A DNA stretch of 43,659 nt, from the NCBI GenBank assembly GCA_012033205.1, contig JAAUSO010000042.1, forward strand, positions 1 to 43,659. The letters run 5' to 3'. Shown piece after piece: positions 35,415 to 43,659 of the stretch. This stretch comes from Richelia sp. SL_2_1. GTDB lineage: Bacteria; Cyanobacteriota; Cyanobacteriia; Cyanobacteriales; Nostocaceae. Below the pieces are notes generated by a model. The model ran no database searches, was not told where the DNA came from, and saw only the letters and a program-made list of their open reading frames with translations. The position numbers and the translations under genes are program-made. Within the stretch, counting starts at the first letter, position 1. Each line of letters opens with the position of its first letter.

Positions 35415-35996
35415 TCAGTAATCTTTGACCGAAAAAAGAGTAATTTCCGTACAAATATCATCTAACTTTTTATCCCAAATTTCTACAGGAATTTCAGGTA
35501 AACAAGCAAAATCAAACACAATACCTATAGTCGGGATTAATTCCCAACCCGGAGAACTTAATAAACGGTCATAATATCCACCACCGTAACCCAAACGATA
35601 ACCTTGATAGTCGCAAGCAACACAAGGAACTAGAATTAAATCAACGCGATCGCAATTAATTATTTCTGCATCGGGATGTGGTTCACCAATTCCGTATTTA
35701 CCAGTGATTACTTGATTTTGAGGTTGCCAAATATGCCAAATTAGGGATTTTTCAATGCAGCGAGGAAATCCCCATCTTTTTGTATTATCTGAGAATAAAT
35801 AACTTAAATCAGGTTCTTGACGAAAACTAAAATAAGCAAGAATTGTTTTCCCTTGTTGAAATAACTGTGAATTTAAAAGATTTGTACAAATAGCTTGACT
35901 TTTTTGCCGCCATTCTGATTCTGAAAGAGATTGACGTTGTTCGATAATATTACGACGTAATTCTGCTTTTTCCAATTGATGTTTTGCCCGATTCAC
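35415..35996 (-). CDS. 5-formyltetrahydrofolate cyclo-ligase
   Basis: The enzyme converts 5-formyl-THF to 5,10-methenyl-THF with ATP. The 193-residue protein has the N-terminal ELRRNIIEQRQSLS segment, FSFRQEPDLSYLF, PHPDAEIIN, LILVPCVACDYQGYRLGYGGGYYDRLL (the conserved ATP/folate-binding motif GYGGGYYDR), and FDFACLPEIPVEIWD. Length is normal. The neighbours belong to polysaccharide synthesis, so it is a housekeeping gene by itself; a 10-formyl-THF-dependent link to sugars cannot be supported. Confidence 0.9.
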   Translation of the reverse strand: MNRAKHQLEKAELRRNIIEQRQSLSESEWRQKSQAICTNLLNSQLFQQGKTILAYFSFRQEPDLSYLFSDNTKRWGFPRCIEKSLIWHIWQPQNQVITGKYGIGEPHPDAEIINCDRVDLILVPCVACDYQGYRLGYGGGYYDRLLSSPGWELIPTIGIVFDFACLPEIPVEIWDKKLDDICTEITLFSVKDY

Positions 35997-36066
35997 AAAT
36001 TGATTAACAAGTTAATTTATAGGAATTAATTATAAATATTAATGGTAATACAAATAAATTATGTAA

Positions 36067-36194
36067 AGACGTTGCAATGCAACGTCTCTTTATAATATTG
36101 GGGAAAAAATTTTTAATTATAAATATATCTAATATCAATTCAATCAATTATTGATACCAATCAAAACAGCGGAAGACGTAGCAGTGCTACGTCT
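36067..36194. repeat. Two AGACGT palindromes
   Basis: AGACGTTGCAATGCAACGTCT (36067-36087) and AGACGTAGCAGTGCTACGTCT (36174-36194) are 21-bp palindromes of the same family as 18165-18185. The second lies 28 bp after the fcl stop on its transcript and could act as a terminator. Confidence 0.75.
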
Positions 36195-36222
36195 CTACAT
36201 AAATACATAAATACTGTAAAAT

Positions 36223-37181
36223 CTACGCTACAGGTTGAGCGGCATTTTCGCGCCACCATTCAATCGTATTTTTCAAACCTTCCTTGAAGTCTACTTGAGC
36301 AGTAAAACCAAAAGCTTGCTTTGCTCTTTCGGTATCCAAGCAGCGACGGGGTTGTCCGTTTGGTTTGTCAGTTTGCCAAACGATTTCACCCTCAAATCCC
36401 ATTAATTCGCAAATTGTAGTAATCAAATCGCGGATAGAGATTTCGTAACCAGTTCCCAAATTCACGGGTTCAGCGTCATTGTATGATTGAGTACCCATCA
36501 CAATACCCCGTGCAGCATCTTCAGAATAAAGAAACTCACGGGTAGGACTGCCATCACCCCAAACCGGAATCTCTTTATCTCCTCTATCTTGGGCTTCCTG
36601 AACTTTACGAATTAATGCCGGGATAACGTGAGAACTTCTAGGATCAAAGTTATCTTCCGGACCGTATAAATTTACTGGTAGCAAATAAATACCGTTGAAA
36701 CCGTACTGTTGACGGTAAGCTTGTAACTGGACTAACAAAGCTTTTTTAGCAATACCATAAGGAGCATTGGTTTCCTCTGGGTAGCCATCCCAAATATCAT
36801 CTTCCTTAAATGGTACCGGAGTAAATTTAGGATAAGCGCAGATAGTACCGACACAGGTAAATTTCTCCACCCCAGCTTCATAAGCAGCATGAATTAACTG
36901 GGTTCCCATCATCAAATTGTCGTAAAACAACTCCGCAGGTTTTTCTCGGTTCAAACCGATACCACCAACATGAGCCGCTAAATGAATTACAATATCTTGT
37001 TGGTCAACCGCACGCTTACAGTTTTCCATCACACACAAATCATAATCTCGCGATCGCGGTACTGTAATTTTTATCCCTGTCTGCCCCCGTCTTTAATAAG
37101 TTGATCAACTACTTGACGACCTAAAAAACCAGCACCACCAGTTACTAAAATTCTTTTATTGTTTAACTCTAAAGAATTCAT
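36223..37181 (-). CDS. fcl: GDP-L-fucose synthase (frameshift near N-terminus)
   Basis: This SDR enzyme (also called WcaG) converts GDP-4-keto-6-deoxy-mannose to GDP-L-fucose, the second step after Gmd. ATG 37181 starts [33 protein letters not shown]. The frame breaks at the C-run 37084-37088. One more base gives [19 protein letters not shown] and continues into the conserved body ([19 protein letters not shown]). The catalytic Y-xxx-K is in [11 protein letters not shown] (about Tyr141/Lys145 of the corrected protein), and the C-terminal WWREN is normal. The corrected length is 319 residues. It lies about 430 bp downstream of gmd on the same strand, with a repeat and a MITE-like element between. 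Confidence 0.9.
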
Positions 37182-37232
37182 ATTTTCTTTTCGTCCTAAT
37201 TAATAATATTCAAAACACTCGTGCTGTCAGTT

Positions 37233-37266
37233 CAATTTTAGATTTTAGATTTTAGATTTTGGATTG
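37233..37266. repeat. GATTTTA STRR array
   Basis: About five GATTTTA/G heptamers lie about 50 bp upstream of the fcl start. Confidence 0.85.
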
Positions 37267-37411
37267 AAGATTCTCATATTTCTCTCACCGTTAGCTCTTT
37301 AGAATCAAAGCGGCTGTATCATACCGTTTCTATATGAATATGCACCCAGACTTCCAAGAAATATACGTGAAAAACACTCAAAGTCAACACCAATCTAAAA
37401 TCTAAGTGGGT

Positions 37412-37589
37412 GTGCAAAATTAATTGTGTCATTGCGAGCGACAGCGTTAGCTTCGCTATACTGCGTAAACGCGCAGCGTGTCCGTCAGGACTCAGCATTC
37501 ACCCGTAGGGTGCGGTTCATCGCAACACTTTGAGATTGCTTCGTTTCACTTCGTTCCACTCGCAATGACAAATACACAATTAATTTTGC
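37412..37589. mobile_element. MITE-like element, about 178 bp, with imperfect terminal inverted repeats
   Basis: The left end (gcaaaattaattgtg, then tcattgcgag) is repeated inverted at the right end (ctcgcaatgacaaat, then acacaattaattttgc), with a small spacer difference. The interior is GC-rich for the region and holds further palindromes (ctgcg...cgcag and gtccgtcaggac). There is no coding capacity. A target duplication is not obvious. It sits between fcl and gmd. Confidence 0.7.
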
Positions 37590-37612
37590 CTAAGTACTTA
37601 AAATCCCAAATT

Positions 37613-38692
37613 CTACATATGTAGTGCGCCCAATTCTTGACGAATCATCGCATTATCTTTAATCGCGTCGCCTATTTTCTCACCAGGAGAAGTTAAACCC
37701 AAAGCTTGTAAATCTGCTTCTACCATCAAAGCTACAAGTTGTTCAAAGGTTACTGATGGAGTCCAACCCAACTTTGTTCTAGCTTTAGAAGCATCTCCAA
37801 TCAACAAGTCTACTTCCGCAGGACGTAAATAACGCTCATCAAACTCTACGTATTCTTGCCAATCAAGATTTACGTAATTAAATGCTAATTCTAGAAACTC
37901 TCGTACAGAATGGGTTTCGTTTGTGGCAATTACATAATCTTCGGGTTGCTCTTGTTGTAACATCAGCCACATTGCTCGTACATAATCTTTCGCATAACCC
38001 CAGTCTCTCTTGGAGTCTAAATTACCCATATAAATTTTCTTTTGTTTACCAGCAACAATCCGAGCAACTGCTCTAGTAATTTTACGGGTTACAAAAGTTT
38101 CACCACGTCGGGGTGACTCGTGATTAAATAAAATACCATTGCACGCGAACATATTGTAAGATTCGCGGTAATTAACAGTTTGCCAGTGGCTGTAAACCTT
38201 TGCACAAGCATAAGGGCTACGTGGATAAAATGGGGTTGTTTCTGTTTGCGGTACTGCTTGTACCAAACCGAACATTTCTGAAGAACCAGCTTGGTAGAAG
38301 CGCACTTCAATACCAGTCCGATGTTGATAATCGCGGATTGCTTCTAGTAAACGCAGGGTTCCCATTCCTACAGCATCTACTGTATATTCAGGTGAATCAA
38401 AGCTTACTCGTACATGGGATTGAGCGCCCAAGTTGTAGATTTCCACAGGCTGGACTTCTTCGAGAATGCGGCGTAGCGTGGTACCGTCTGTCAAATCACC
38501 GTAATGAAGAAATAACCGCACTCCTTCTTTATGAGGATCTTCATAAATATGGTCGATACGATCTGTATTGAAAGTAGAAGTACGGCGAATAATACCGTGT
38601 ACTTCATAACCTTGTTCTAATAAATACTCACTTAGATAAGAACCATCTTGTCCGGTAATACCAGTAATCAACGCTCGCTTTGGTTGGGTCAT
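37613..38692 (-). CDS. gmd: GDP-mannose 4,6-dehydratase
   Basis: First step of GDP-fucose (and GDP-rhamnose) synthesis from GDP-mannose. The 359-residue protein has the NADP-binding GITGQDG (11-17), GDLTDG (65-70), the S-S-E triad region GSSEMFG (136-142), catalytic Y161-xxx-K165 in SPYACAKVY, and [10 protein letters not shown] and [15 protein letters not shown]. All catalytic residues are present and the length is normal. It is upstream of fcl on the same strand, forming a GDP-fucose pair. Its upstream region (38693-39339) is long and AT-rich. Confidence 0.95.
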   Translation of the reverse strand: MTQPKRALITGITGQDGSYLSEYLLEQGYEVHGIIRRTSTFNTDRIDHIYEDPHKEGVRLFLHYGDLTDGTTLRRILEEVQPVEIYNLGAQSHVRVSFDSPEYTVDAVGMGTLRLLEAIRDYQHRTGIEVRFYQAGSSEMFGLVQAVPQTETTPFYPRSPYACAKVYSHWQTVNYRESYNMFACNGILFNHESPRRGETFVTRKITRAVARIVAGKQKKIYMGNLDSKRDWGYAKDYVRAMWLMLQQEQPEDYVIATNETHSVREFLELAFNYVNLDWQEYVEFDERYLRPAEVDLLIGDASKARTKLGWTPSVTFEQLVALMVEADLQALGLTSPGEKIGDAIKDNAMIRQELGALHM

Positions 38693-39339
38693 TCTCGTTT
38701 GTTCCTTTGTTCCTTATATATTGTAATGAAATTAATACAGGTAGCCTGGTATAAGTTAACAGGAATACACTTACTTGCCCTCCGGGGAAACCTGCGATTT
38801 CTCTTTAAGTAATATCGCGGTGGTTTAAGTAAATATACTGTTGGTATGTTTTTTTTAGTAAACCCTTCAAACAGTAACGAGAGATTAATTATCTATCCAG
38901 TATATTTTTTTATGTTTACAAAAACTTTATATTTTTACTACGTTTATAAAGATTATATTAATTTTTTAGAAATATTTTCAAAATTAATTAATTGGTAATG
39001 GGTAATCGGTAATGGCTACTTCGCTAGCAAACGATATTCGCGCAGCAGATTTAAATAAAATTAGTATCGAAAAGTGTTTTATTTATCAAGACAATCTAAG
39101 TTTTATTTAGTTTATTTATTTATTAAAAGTAAAAAGAATACACAGTTTTTTTTAATGAAAAGTAGTTTTTTAAACATTCAAACTGACTTTTTCAGATTAA
39201 TATAACAACAGTTAAACCGATATAAATAACTTTTTTAAATAATCAGCTTGAATATTAATTATTCTTAAGCAAAAAAATGGCACATAAATTTAACGGGGCA
39301 ACTTTGCTGCCCCTAGAATAAAAATCAAGCCTTTTTTTT
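38693..39339. other. Long intergenic region upstream of gmd
   Basis: This 650-bp AT-rich gap holds no supportable gene. It includes a short ggtaatggg/ggtaatcgg repeat (near 38993-39015) and, close to its right end, a small hairpin (ggggca...tgcccc, about 39295-39313) beyond the 3' end of the sugar transferase, which may contribute to termination there. Promoter signals for gmd are presumed but not identified. Confidence 0.5.
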
Positions 39340-40071
39340 TTAATAAGCTCCGTTATCTTTTGGTATAACCACAACAGCAACCGTTTTCAAAATAATCCAT
39401 AAATCTAGCCAAAAACTTTTAAATTTGACATAGTACAAATCTATTTGAACTCTTCTAGGATAAGGAATATCATTGCGTCCAGAGACTTGCCATAAACCAG
39501 TAATTCCCGGTCTGATAGTCAAAACTTGATTGATATGACATCCATATTTTGGCAATTCTTCTGCTACTAAAGGTCGAGGTCCAACGACACTCATATCCCC
39601 TTTTAAAACATTCCAAAACTGAGGAAATTCATCTAAACTGGTAATTCGTAAAAACTTGCCGATTGTCGTAATTCTAGGGTCTTGTTTCAGTTTAAAACTG
39701 TTCTGAAATTCCTGCTTGAACTGGGGTGATGTTTCCATCATTTGAATCAAAATTTCATCGGCATTACTCACCATTGTGCGAAATTTAATACAATTAAACC
39801 GCTGATAATTTTTCCCGACTCTTTCCTGAATATAAAAAATTGGACCATGGGAGCTTAAAGCAATCAGCACAGCCAAAATTAAGTAAACAGGAGAAAACAC
39901 AATTAGTACTAACAGGGAAAATATTATATCGAACAGTCGCTTAGCTTTCTCTCCGTTTAAAGTTTCAAAAGAAAAACCAAGGGGCTTAAATTTTGGCTTA
40001 CTTTTCTGGTGACTGCGCTTAAATAAAGTCCGCGTAATCTTACCGGAGAGAAGTGAGGTCTGTGCCGTCAT
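39340..40071 (-). CDS. Exopolysaccharide sugar transferase (second PF02397 enzyme)
   Basis: This is a second priming glycosyl-1-phosphate transferase. The start at 40071 (MTAQTSLLSG) is favoured by AAGGAG a few bases upstream; the adjacent ATG at 40074 and one at 40107 are alternatives. The 243-residue protein has one transmembrane helix (about 50-75, IIFSLLVLIVFSPVYLILAVL), then PIFYIQERVGKNY, IKFRTM, DPRITTIGKFLRITSLDEFPQ, VGPRPL, PGITGLWQVSGRND and a C-terminal LDLWIILKT. It fits the galactose- or glucose-transferring WcaJ/RfbP type in short form. It follows the GT4 gene at 40182 in the same direction, with about 110 bp between, and probably shares its transcript. Confidence 0.9.
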   Translation of the reverse strand: MTAQTSLLSGKITRTLFKRSHQKSKPKFKPLGFSFETLNGEKAKRLFDIIFSLLVLIVFSPVYLILAVLIALSSHGPIFYIQERVGKNYQRFNCIKFRTMVSNADEILIQMMETSPQFKQEFQNSFKLKQDPRITTIGKFLRITSLDEFPQFWNVLKGDMSVVGPRPLVAEELPKYGCHINQVLTIRPGITGLWQVSGRNDIPYPRRVQIDLYYVKFKSFWLDLWIILKTVAVVVIPKDNGAY

Positions 40072-40181
40072 CATACTCCTTACAATCCACACCACACATA
40101 GTCCCAATCTTAAAGCTTATGGAGCTTTGAAAAGTGCTTGGGAAGCAAATTTACTTTATTCTTCCATTCTGAAATAGAGAA

Positions 40182-41342
40182 TCAAGTTTTTCGCTCCCTT
40201 TCATTGCTTTTTTGTTCACAGGTATGTACAAAGTCGAGATAACGAGAAGCAAACATTTCCTTGGAGAATTGAGTAGCGTGCTTTCTAGCATATTCAGGGT
40301 TAAATTTTTCTCTGTTAGCTTCAAAAGTTTCTACTGCTTCCATTAGAGATGCTTCTGTTTGCTGATTAAAAAATATACCCGTTCCTGTATCCCCATAAGA
40401 ACGAATATCTCGCACCGTTTCCAAAGCACCACCAGCACCATAGGCAATTACCGGAGTACCACAAGCTTGCGCTTCGACTAAGGCAATACCAAAGTCTTCA
40501 CAAGCAGCATAGACAAAACCTCGGGCTTTAGCCATATAATTTTTTACCACATCATCAGGCTGCCATCCTAATATTTGGATGTTGGATTTCGCTATCTTCT
40601 GGATTTTATCCATGTCATTTCCAGTGCCAATTACTACCAAAGGTTTTTTTAATTTATTAAAAGCTTCGACAATTAAAGTTACTTGCTTATAACTTACTAA
40701 CCGGGAAACGGTAAGGTAAAAATCTTCTTTTTCAGATAAAAAGGGAAACTCTTCGGTATTTACGGGTGGATATATAATTTTTGCGTCTCTTCTATAACAC
40801 CTCCAGATTCTCCGGGCAGTATGGGCGCTATTCGCAATAAAGTAATCTACACGATTGGCACTCACTACATCCCACTGTCTTAACCGATGCAGTACATAGC
40901 GCGTAGCCCATCCAGGCATTCCTCTCCCTAGTTTACTTGCTCGCAAATAATCAAAAGTTAAATCCCAAGCGTAGCGCATGGGACTGTGGCAGTAACAAAT
41001 ATGTATTTGGTCTGGAGTGGTCAAAACACCTTTCGCAACGGCATGAGATGAAGAAAGAATTACATCATATTCACGTAAATCCAGCTGTTCGATCGCCAAT
41101 GGCAGAAACGGCAAGTACTTTTGGACACCTTGTTTACCTGCGGGAAAATGCTGTAAAAATGTTGTGCCAATTTTACGTTTATGCAAATAACTTTCCGGAT
41201 TGCCGGATTCAAAATCAATCAGAGCATACAAGTCAGCATCAATATGATTCAAAATTTCCCGTACTACGAGTTCTGAACCACCTGTTGCTAATGGTGTAAG
41301 CCACTCATGCACCAAAGCATACTTTAAAGGCACAGTTAGCAT
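40182..41342 (-). CDS. Group 4 glycosyltransferase (GT4 family)
   Basis: This GT-B fold retaining glycosyltransferase adds a sugar to a lipid-linked polysaccharide intermediate. The 386-residue protein has an N-terminal acceptor domain (ALVHEWLTPLATGGSELVVREIL; YCHSPMRYAWDL). The C-terminal donor-binding domain has YLTVSRLVSYKQVTLIVEAF, VVIGTGND, and the E-x7-E region ACEDFGIALVEAQACGTPVIAYGAGG. The donor cannot be named; GDP-sugars are plausible given gmd and fcl close by. It lies directly upstream of the sugar transferase at 39340 on the same strand. Confidence 0.88.
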   Translation of the reverse strand: MLTVPLKYALVHEWLTPLATGGSELVVREILNHIDADLYALIDFESGNPESYLHKRKIGTTFLQHFPAGKQGVQKYLPFLPLAIEQLDLREYDVILSSSHAVAKGVLTTPDQIHICYCHSPMRYAWDLTFDYLRASKLGRGMPGWATRYVLHRLRQWDVVSANRVDYFIANSAHTARRIWRCYRRDAKIIYPPVNTEEFPFLSEKEDFYLTVSRLVSYKQVTLIVEAFNKLKKPLVVIGTGNDMDKIQKIAKSNIQILGWQPDDVVKNYMAKARGFVYAACEDFGIALVEAQACGTPVIAYGAGGALETVRDIRSYGDTGTGIFFNQQTEASLMEAVETFEANREKFNPEYARKHATQFSKEMFASRYLDFVHTCEQKSNERERKT

Positions 41343-41589
41343 TCATAGATAAAGAACAATTTTTTAGTTAAAAGAAAAGTAAATAACCATTTTGCTGACC
41401 TATTTTCCACAATATAAGTTCCTGTGAACATACCGCAACCTGATAATCTCAAAAAGGATGAAGTTTTTACGTCTATGACGTTACCAAAGAATCGATTTCA
41501 AAAAATATGTAACTTTTTTGACCTACATTTTTAGTGCTTCATTCTCAGTTTTGTTTTTGCCCACAAGTAATTTATGTAGTAGGGATTCA

Positions 41590-42528
41590 ATGCGAATTTT
41601 AATTATGGGAGGCACTCGGTTTATCGGTGTCTATCTAACTCAAATATTAGTAGAACAAGGACATTCTGTAGTACTTTTTAATCGCGGTAATCGTCCCTCA
41701 CCTTCTCCACGGGTAACTCAAATAAACGGCGATCGTACTGATCCAAATCAACTAAAAGAAAAGTTAAGCAAGGAAGATTTTGATGTTATTTTTGACAACA
41801 ATGGTCGGGAAATTACTGATACTCAACCATTAGCAGAAATTTTTCAAAACCGTTTGCAGCATTTTGTTTATATGAGTTCTGCTGGAGTATATCTCAAATC
41901 TGATATTCTACCTCATGTAGAAGGAGATGCAGTAGACCCTAAAAGTCGTCATAAGGGTAAACATCATACAGAAAGTTATCTTGCAGAAAATGGCTTTCCT
42001 TTTACCTCCATTCGTCCTACTTATATTTACGGACCTCAAAATTACAACGATTTAGAAGCTTGGTTCTTTGATAGAATTGTTCGCGATCGTCCTCTTCCCA
42101 TTCCCGGTAATGGATTGCATATTACTCAATTGGGTCATGTTAAAGACTTAGCTTCAGCAATGGCTCAAGTTGTAGGCAATTCTACAGCAATACAACAAAT
42201 TTACAACATTTCGGGAAATCGTTACGTTACTTTTGACGGTTTAGCTCGTGCTTGTGCTGTCGCTGCGGGTAAATCACCCGATGATATTCAAATAGTACAT
42301 TACGACCCGAAAAAGTTTGATTTTGGCAAACGTAAAGCTTTTCCCATGAGAATGCAGCACTTTTTTGCATCCGTTGATAAAGCCATGACACAATTAGATT
42401 GGCATCCAGATTACGATTTAGTTTCTGGATTGAAAGATTCATTTCACAATGATTATTTAACATCAGAACGAGATAAATCAGAAATTGATTTTTCAGTTGA
42501 TGAGGAGATTTTAAAAGCAGTAATTTAG
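41590..42528 (+). CDS. NAD-dependent epimerase/dehydratase family protein (atypical SDR, CSP41-like)
   Basis: ATG 41590 (MRILIMGGTRFIGVYL) is chosen because the nucleotide-binding fold begins there; an upstream ATG at 41518 adds 24 non-family residues. The 312-residue protein has the glycine motif GGTRFIG (7-13), FNRGNRPSP, the GDRTD segment, VYMSSAGVY, SIRPTYIYGPQNY and LGHVKDLASAMAQVV. The classic Tyr-xxx-Lys is replaced by a variant region (KGKHHTESYLAEN), as in the atypical SDRs related to chloroplast CSP41 RNA-binding proteins. It may therefore bind RNA rather than a sugar nucleotide. It is divergent from the GT4 gene and followed by hairpin repeats. Confidence 0.85.
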   Translation: MRILIMGGTRFIGVYLTQILVEQGHSVVLFNRGNRPSPSPRVTQINGDRTDPNQLKEKLSKEDFDVIFDNNGREITDTQPLAEIFQNRLQHFVYMSSAGVYLKSDILPHVEGDAVDPKSRHKGKHHTESYLAENGFPFTSIRPTYIYGPQNYNDLEAWFFDRIVRDRPLPIPGNGLHITQLGHVKDLASAMAQVVGNSTAIQQIYNISGNRYVTFDGLARACAVAAGKSPDDIQIVHYDPKKFDFGKRKAFPMRMQHFFASVDKAMTQLDWHPDYDLVSGLKDSFHNDYLTSERDKSEIDFSVDEEILKAVI

Positions 42529-42537
42529 ATAGTCACC

Positions 42538-42887
42538 CAGAGAATGCAATTCTCTGTCTCATAGCAAAAGTCCTCTTAAGAGGACTGTTAAATTTTTCAA
42601 CATAACAAATATAAAGGTTCATAGTAAGGACTTTAGTCCTTATTTCCAATTACTAATTCCCAATTATCAATCCCCAATTCCCTAATCCCTTAGTCCGCCA
42701 GAGAATGCAATTCTCTGTCTCATAGCAAAAGTCCTCTTAAGAGGACTGTTAAATTTTTGAATGTAATAAATATTAATTATGATTGTATAGTTAGTAAATT
42801 GATTTAAATACATAAATACTAGATTATTCATTTTTTAGTCCTCTTGAGAGGACTTACCCTATTAGACGGAGAATTGCATTCTCCGTC
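42538..42887. repeat. Double-hairpin repeat, two direct copies and one inverted copy
   Basis: A 60-bp unit (42538-42597, 42699-42758) contains two palindromes, AGAGAATGCAATTCTCT and AGTCCTCTTAAGAGGACT. A third, diverged copy is inverted (42837-42887). A further small hairpin, aaggactttagtcctt, lies at 42626-42641. The first copy follows the epimerase stop by about 10 bp and may end its transcript. The rest of 42529-42963 holds an STRR-like stretch (about 42645-42690) and no gene. Confidence 0.8.
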
Positions 42888-42963
42888 GGGCTAAAATATA
42901 AACTCATCCATTTTAATGCGGTTGACTAATACCAACTTTCTCTCTATAATAAGACACCTAAAT

Positions 42964-43518
42964 CTAATTACATTTGCAATAATAGTCGATAAAATCATAT
43001 AAATCTCCATGAAAGCCCCAATGATTAGAATTGAGATTTGAAAATAGATGAGATAAAAAACTTATTATAAAGACTAGAAAATTTGGATTAATAAACATAT
43101 TAATATTTGCTGAAGCCTCTTTTATGAAAATGCAAATGAAAAAAGCAATAATCACTCTACCGCAACAATATTCTTTATCTTGATTTATTCTAATTAGAAA
43201 ACCAATCCAAAATAGGATATCTTTATCATAACGCTGATTTTGGTCGCAATTAACCCATGCTTCAGCTATTAAATAGCCATCTTCAAATCGTTCTAAACGA
43301 ACTTGAAAAATACAATCGCCCGTCCAACTACGATGGAAATACAGCCAATCGTCTTCAACATAAATAAACCATTTATCATCCATTGACATGGGAATTAGTC
43401 CCCAAGTCAGATAAATATATTCTTCTTTAGTAAAAATTTCCTCAATCTGTAGCCAAGTTTTTAACTCTGGCATTGGCTGTATTTTCCAATCGCTACGGGT
43501 AGCTTTTTTCAGATTCAT
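42964..43518 (-). CDS. Protein of unknown function
   Basis: The 184-residue product has an aromatic-rich N-terminal part (WLQIEEIFTKEEY, SMDDKWFIYVEDDWLYFHRSW, CIFQVRLERFEDGYLIAEAWVN). The C-terminal part has a hydrophobic stretch (about 121-134), a second hydrophobic segment (about 146-160), and then a His/Trp/Asp-rich end. I know similar short proteins with the WLYFHRSWTG pattern, but not their function. The start codon overlaps the upstream gene stop as ATGA, supporting it as a real, translationally coupled gene. The C-terminal half is very AT-rich and may be an unusual extension. Confidence 0.6.
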   Translation of the reverse strand: MNLKKATRSDWKIQPMPELKTWLQIEEIFTKEEYIYLTWGLIPMSMDDKWFIYVEDDWLYFHRSWTGDCIFQVRLERFEDGYLIAEAWVNCDQNQRYDKDILFWIGFLIRINQDKEYCCGRVIIAFFICIFIKEASANINMFINPNFLVFIISFLSHLFSNLNSNHWGFHGDLYDFIDYYCKCN

Positions 43519-43659
43519 TTCACAACCACTTGACTTTCTTCCGTAGTCTTTTGCGGTAAAAGATAAATTGCACCACTAATCAAAGTTAAAGCTACAGATA
43601 CCCAAAAAGCAATTAAAGAAGGTAATTCCCATTGTGCAGGTAAAGGAGCAATTAAAAGC
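43515..43659 (-). CDS. 3' end of a membrane-protein gene, truncated by the window edge
   Basis: The reading frame enters from the window's right edge and stops at TGA 43515-43517. The 47 or so visible residues include one hydrophobic segment (LIAFWVSVALTLISGAIYLLP) and a short polar tail ending QVVVK. This is typical of the last transmembrane helix of a transporter such as an MFS permease, but the family cannot be fixed. The stop overlaps the start of the next gene (ATGA). Confidence 0.6.
   Translation of the reverse strand, partial: LLIAPLPAQWELPSLIAFWVSVALTLISGAIYLLPQKTTEESQVVVK

Noticed and set aside
38693-39339. Hidden gene in the long gap before gmd
   Set aside because: No frame longer than a few dozen codons, strong AT bias and no ribosome-binding sequence.

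Overview
The window is chromosomal DNA of a filamentous, probably heterocyst-forming cyanobacterium (Nostocales; a Rivularia/Calothrix-like genome is a guess). The evidence is AT-rich sequence with many HIP1 octamers (GCGATCGC), heptamer short tandem repeats (CCTTTAA, TTGACAG, GATTTTA, CCCAATT types) in most intergenic spaces, an xisH/xisI pair, and cyanobacterial families (COP23, DUF2232, TIGR00303, MoeB with rhodanese). No rRNA, tRNA, CRISPR array or prophage was seen.

Layout. 0.2-2.5 kb: moeB, then xisH (nonsense mutation) and xisI between two arrays of one palindromic repeat. 2.8-9.0 kb, all minus: a COP23 protein, a DUF4360 protein, a TPR-M48 metalloprotease and a membrane-anchored Ser/Thr kinase with a repetitive Pro-rich tail. 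9.6-16.8 kb: metabolic genes, namely a DgcN-like/dipeptide-epimerase pair (probable D-glutamate handling), a Nudix hydrolase, a nucleoside hydrolase, a probable iota-class carbonic anhydrase, cytosine deaminase and ribokinase. Nucleoside hydrolase, deaminase and ribokinase together make a nucleoside salvage set. 17.1-25.9 kb: a secreted unknown, a patatin phospholipase carrying an unusual inserted domain, an orphan ABC ATPase, a LysR regulator, a methyltransferase, a TSUP permease, a secreted unknown and a solute-binding lipoprotein. 26.5-34.2 kb: a coiled-coil protein, a TIGR00303 (CobT-like) protein, a DUF2232 membrane protein, a Crp/Fnr regulator, a possible small ORF, and a 1293-residue protein with an Hsp70/actin-type ATPase domain. 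34.4-42.5 kb: an exopolysaccharide and GDP-fucose region (two priming sugar transferases, gmd, fcl, a GT4 glycosyltransferase, an NAD-dependent epimerase) with 5-formyl-THF cyclo-ligase in between. The right end holds an unknown protein overlapping the end of a membrane-protein gene.

Two themes run through the window. First, six otherwise intact genes carry seven single-base frameshifts, each fitting one missing base in or next to a short homopolymer (moeB, kinase twice, dgcN, the 17.1-kb gene, DUF2232, fcl). This looks more like assembly or read error than gene death, so these genes are annotated full length. Second, the heptamer repeats sit at gene edges: several genes take their last codons and stop from an array, four have an array just before the start codon, and one (CobT-like) has an in-frame array inside the protein. 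Several palindromic or MITE-like elements are present, one with a clear 10-bp target duplication.

The least explained items are the Hsp70-like giant, the patatin with the inserted domain, and the non-coding repeat elements.
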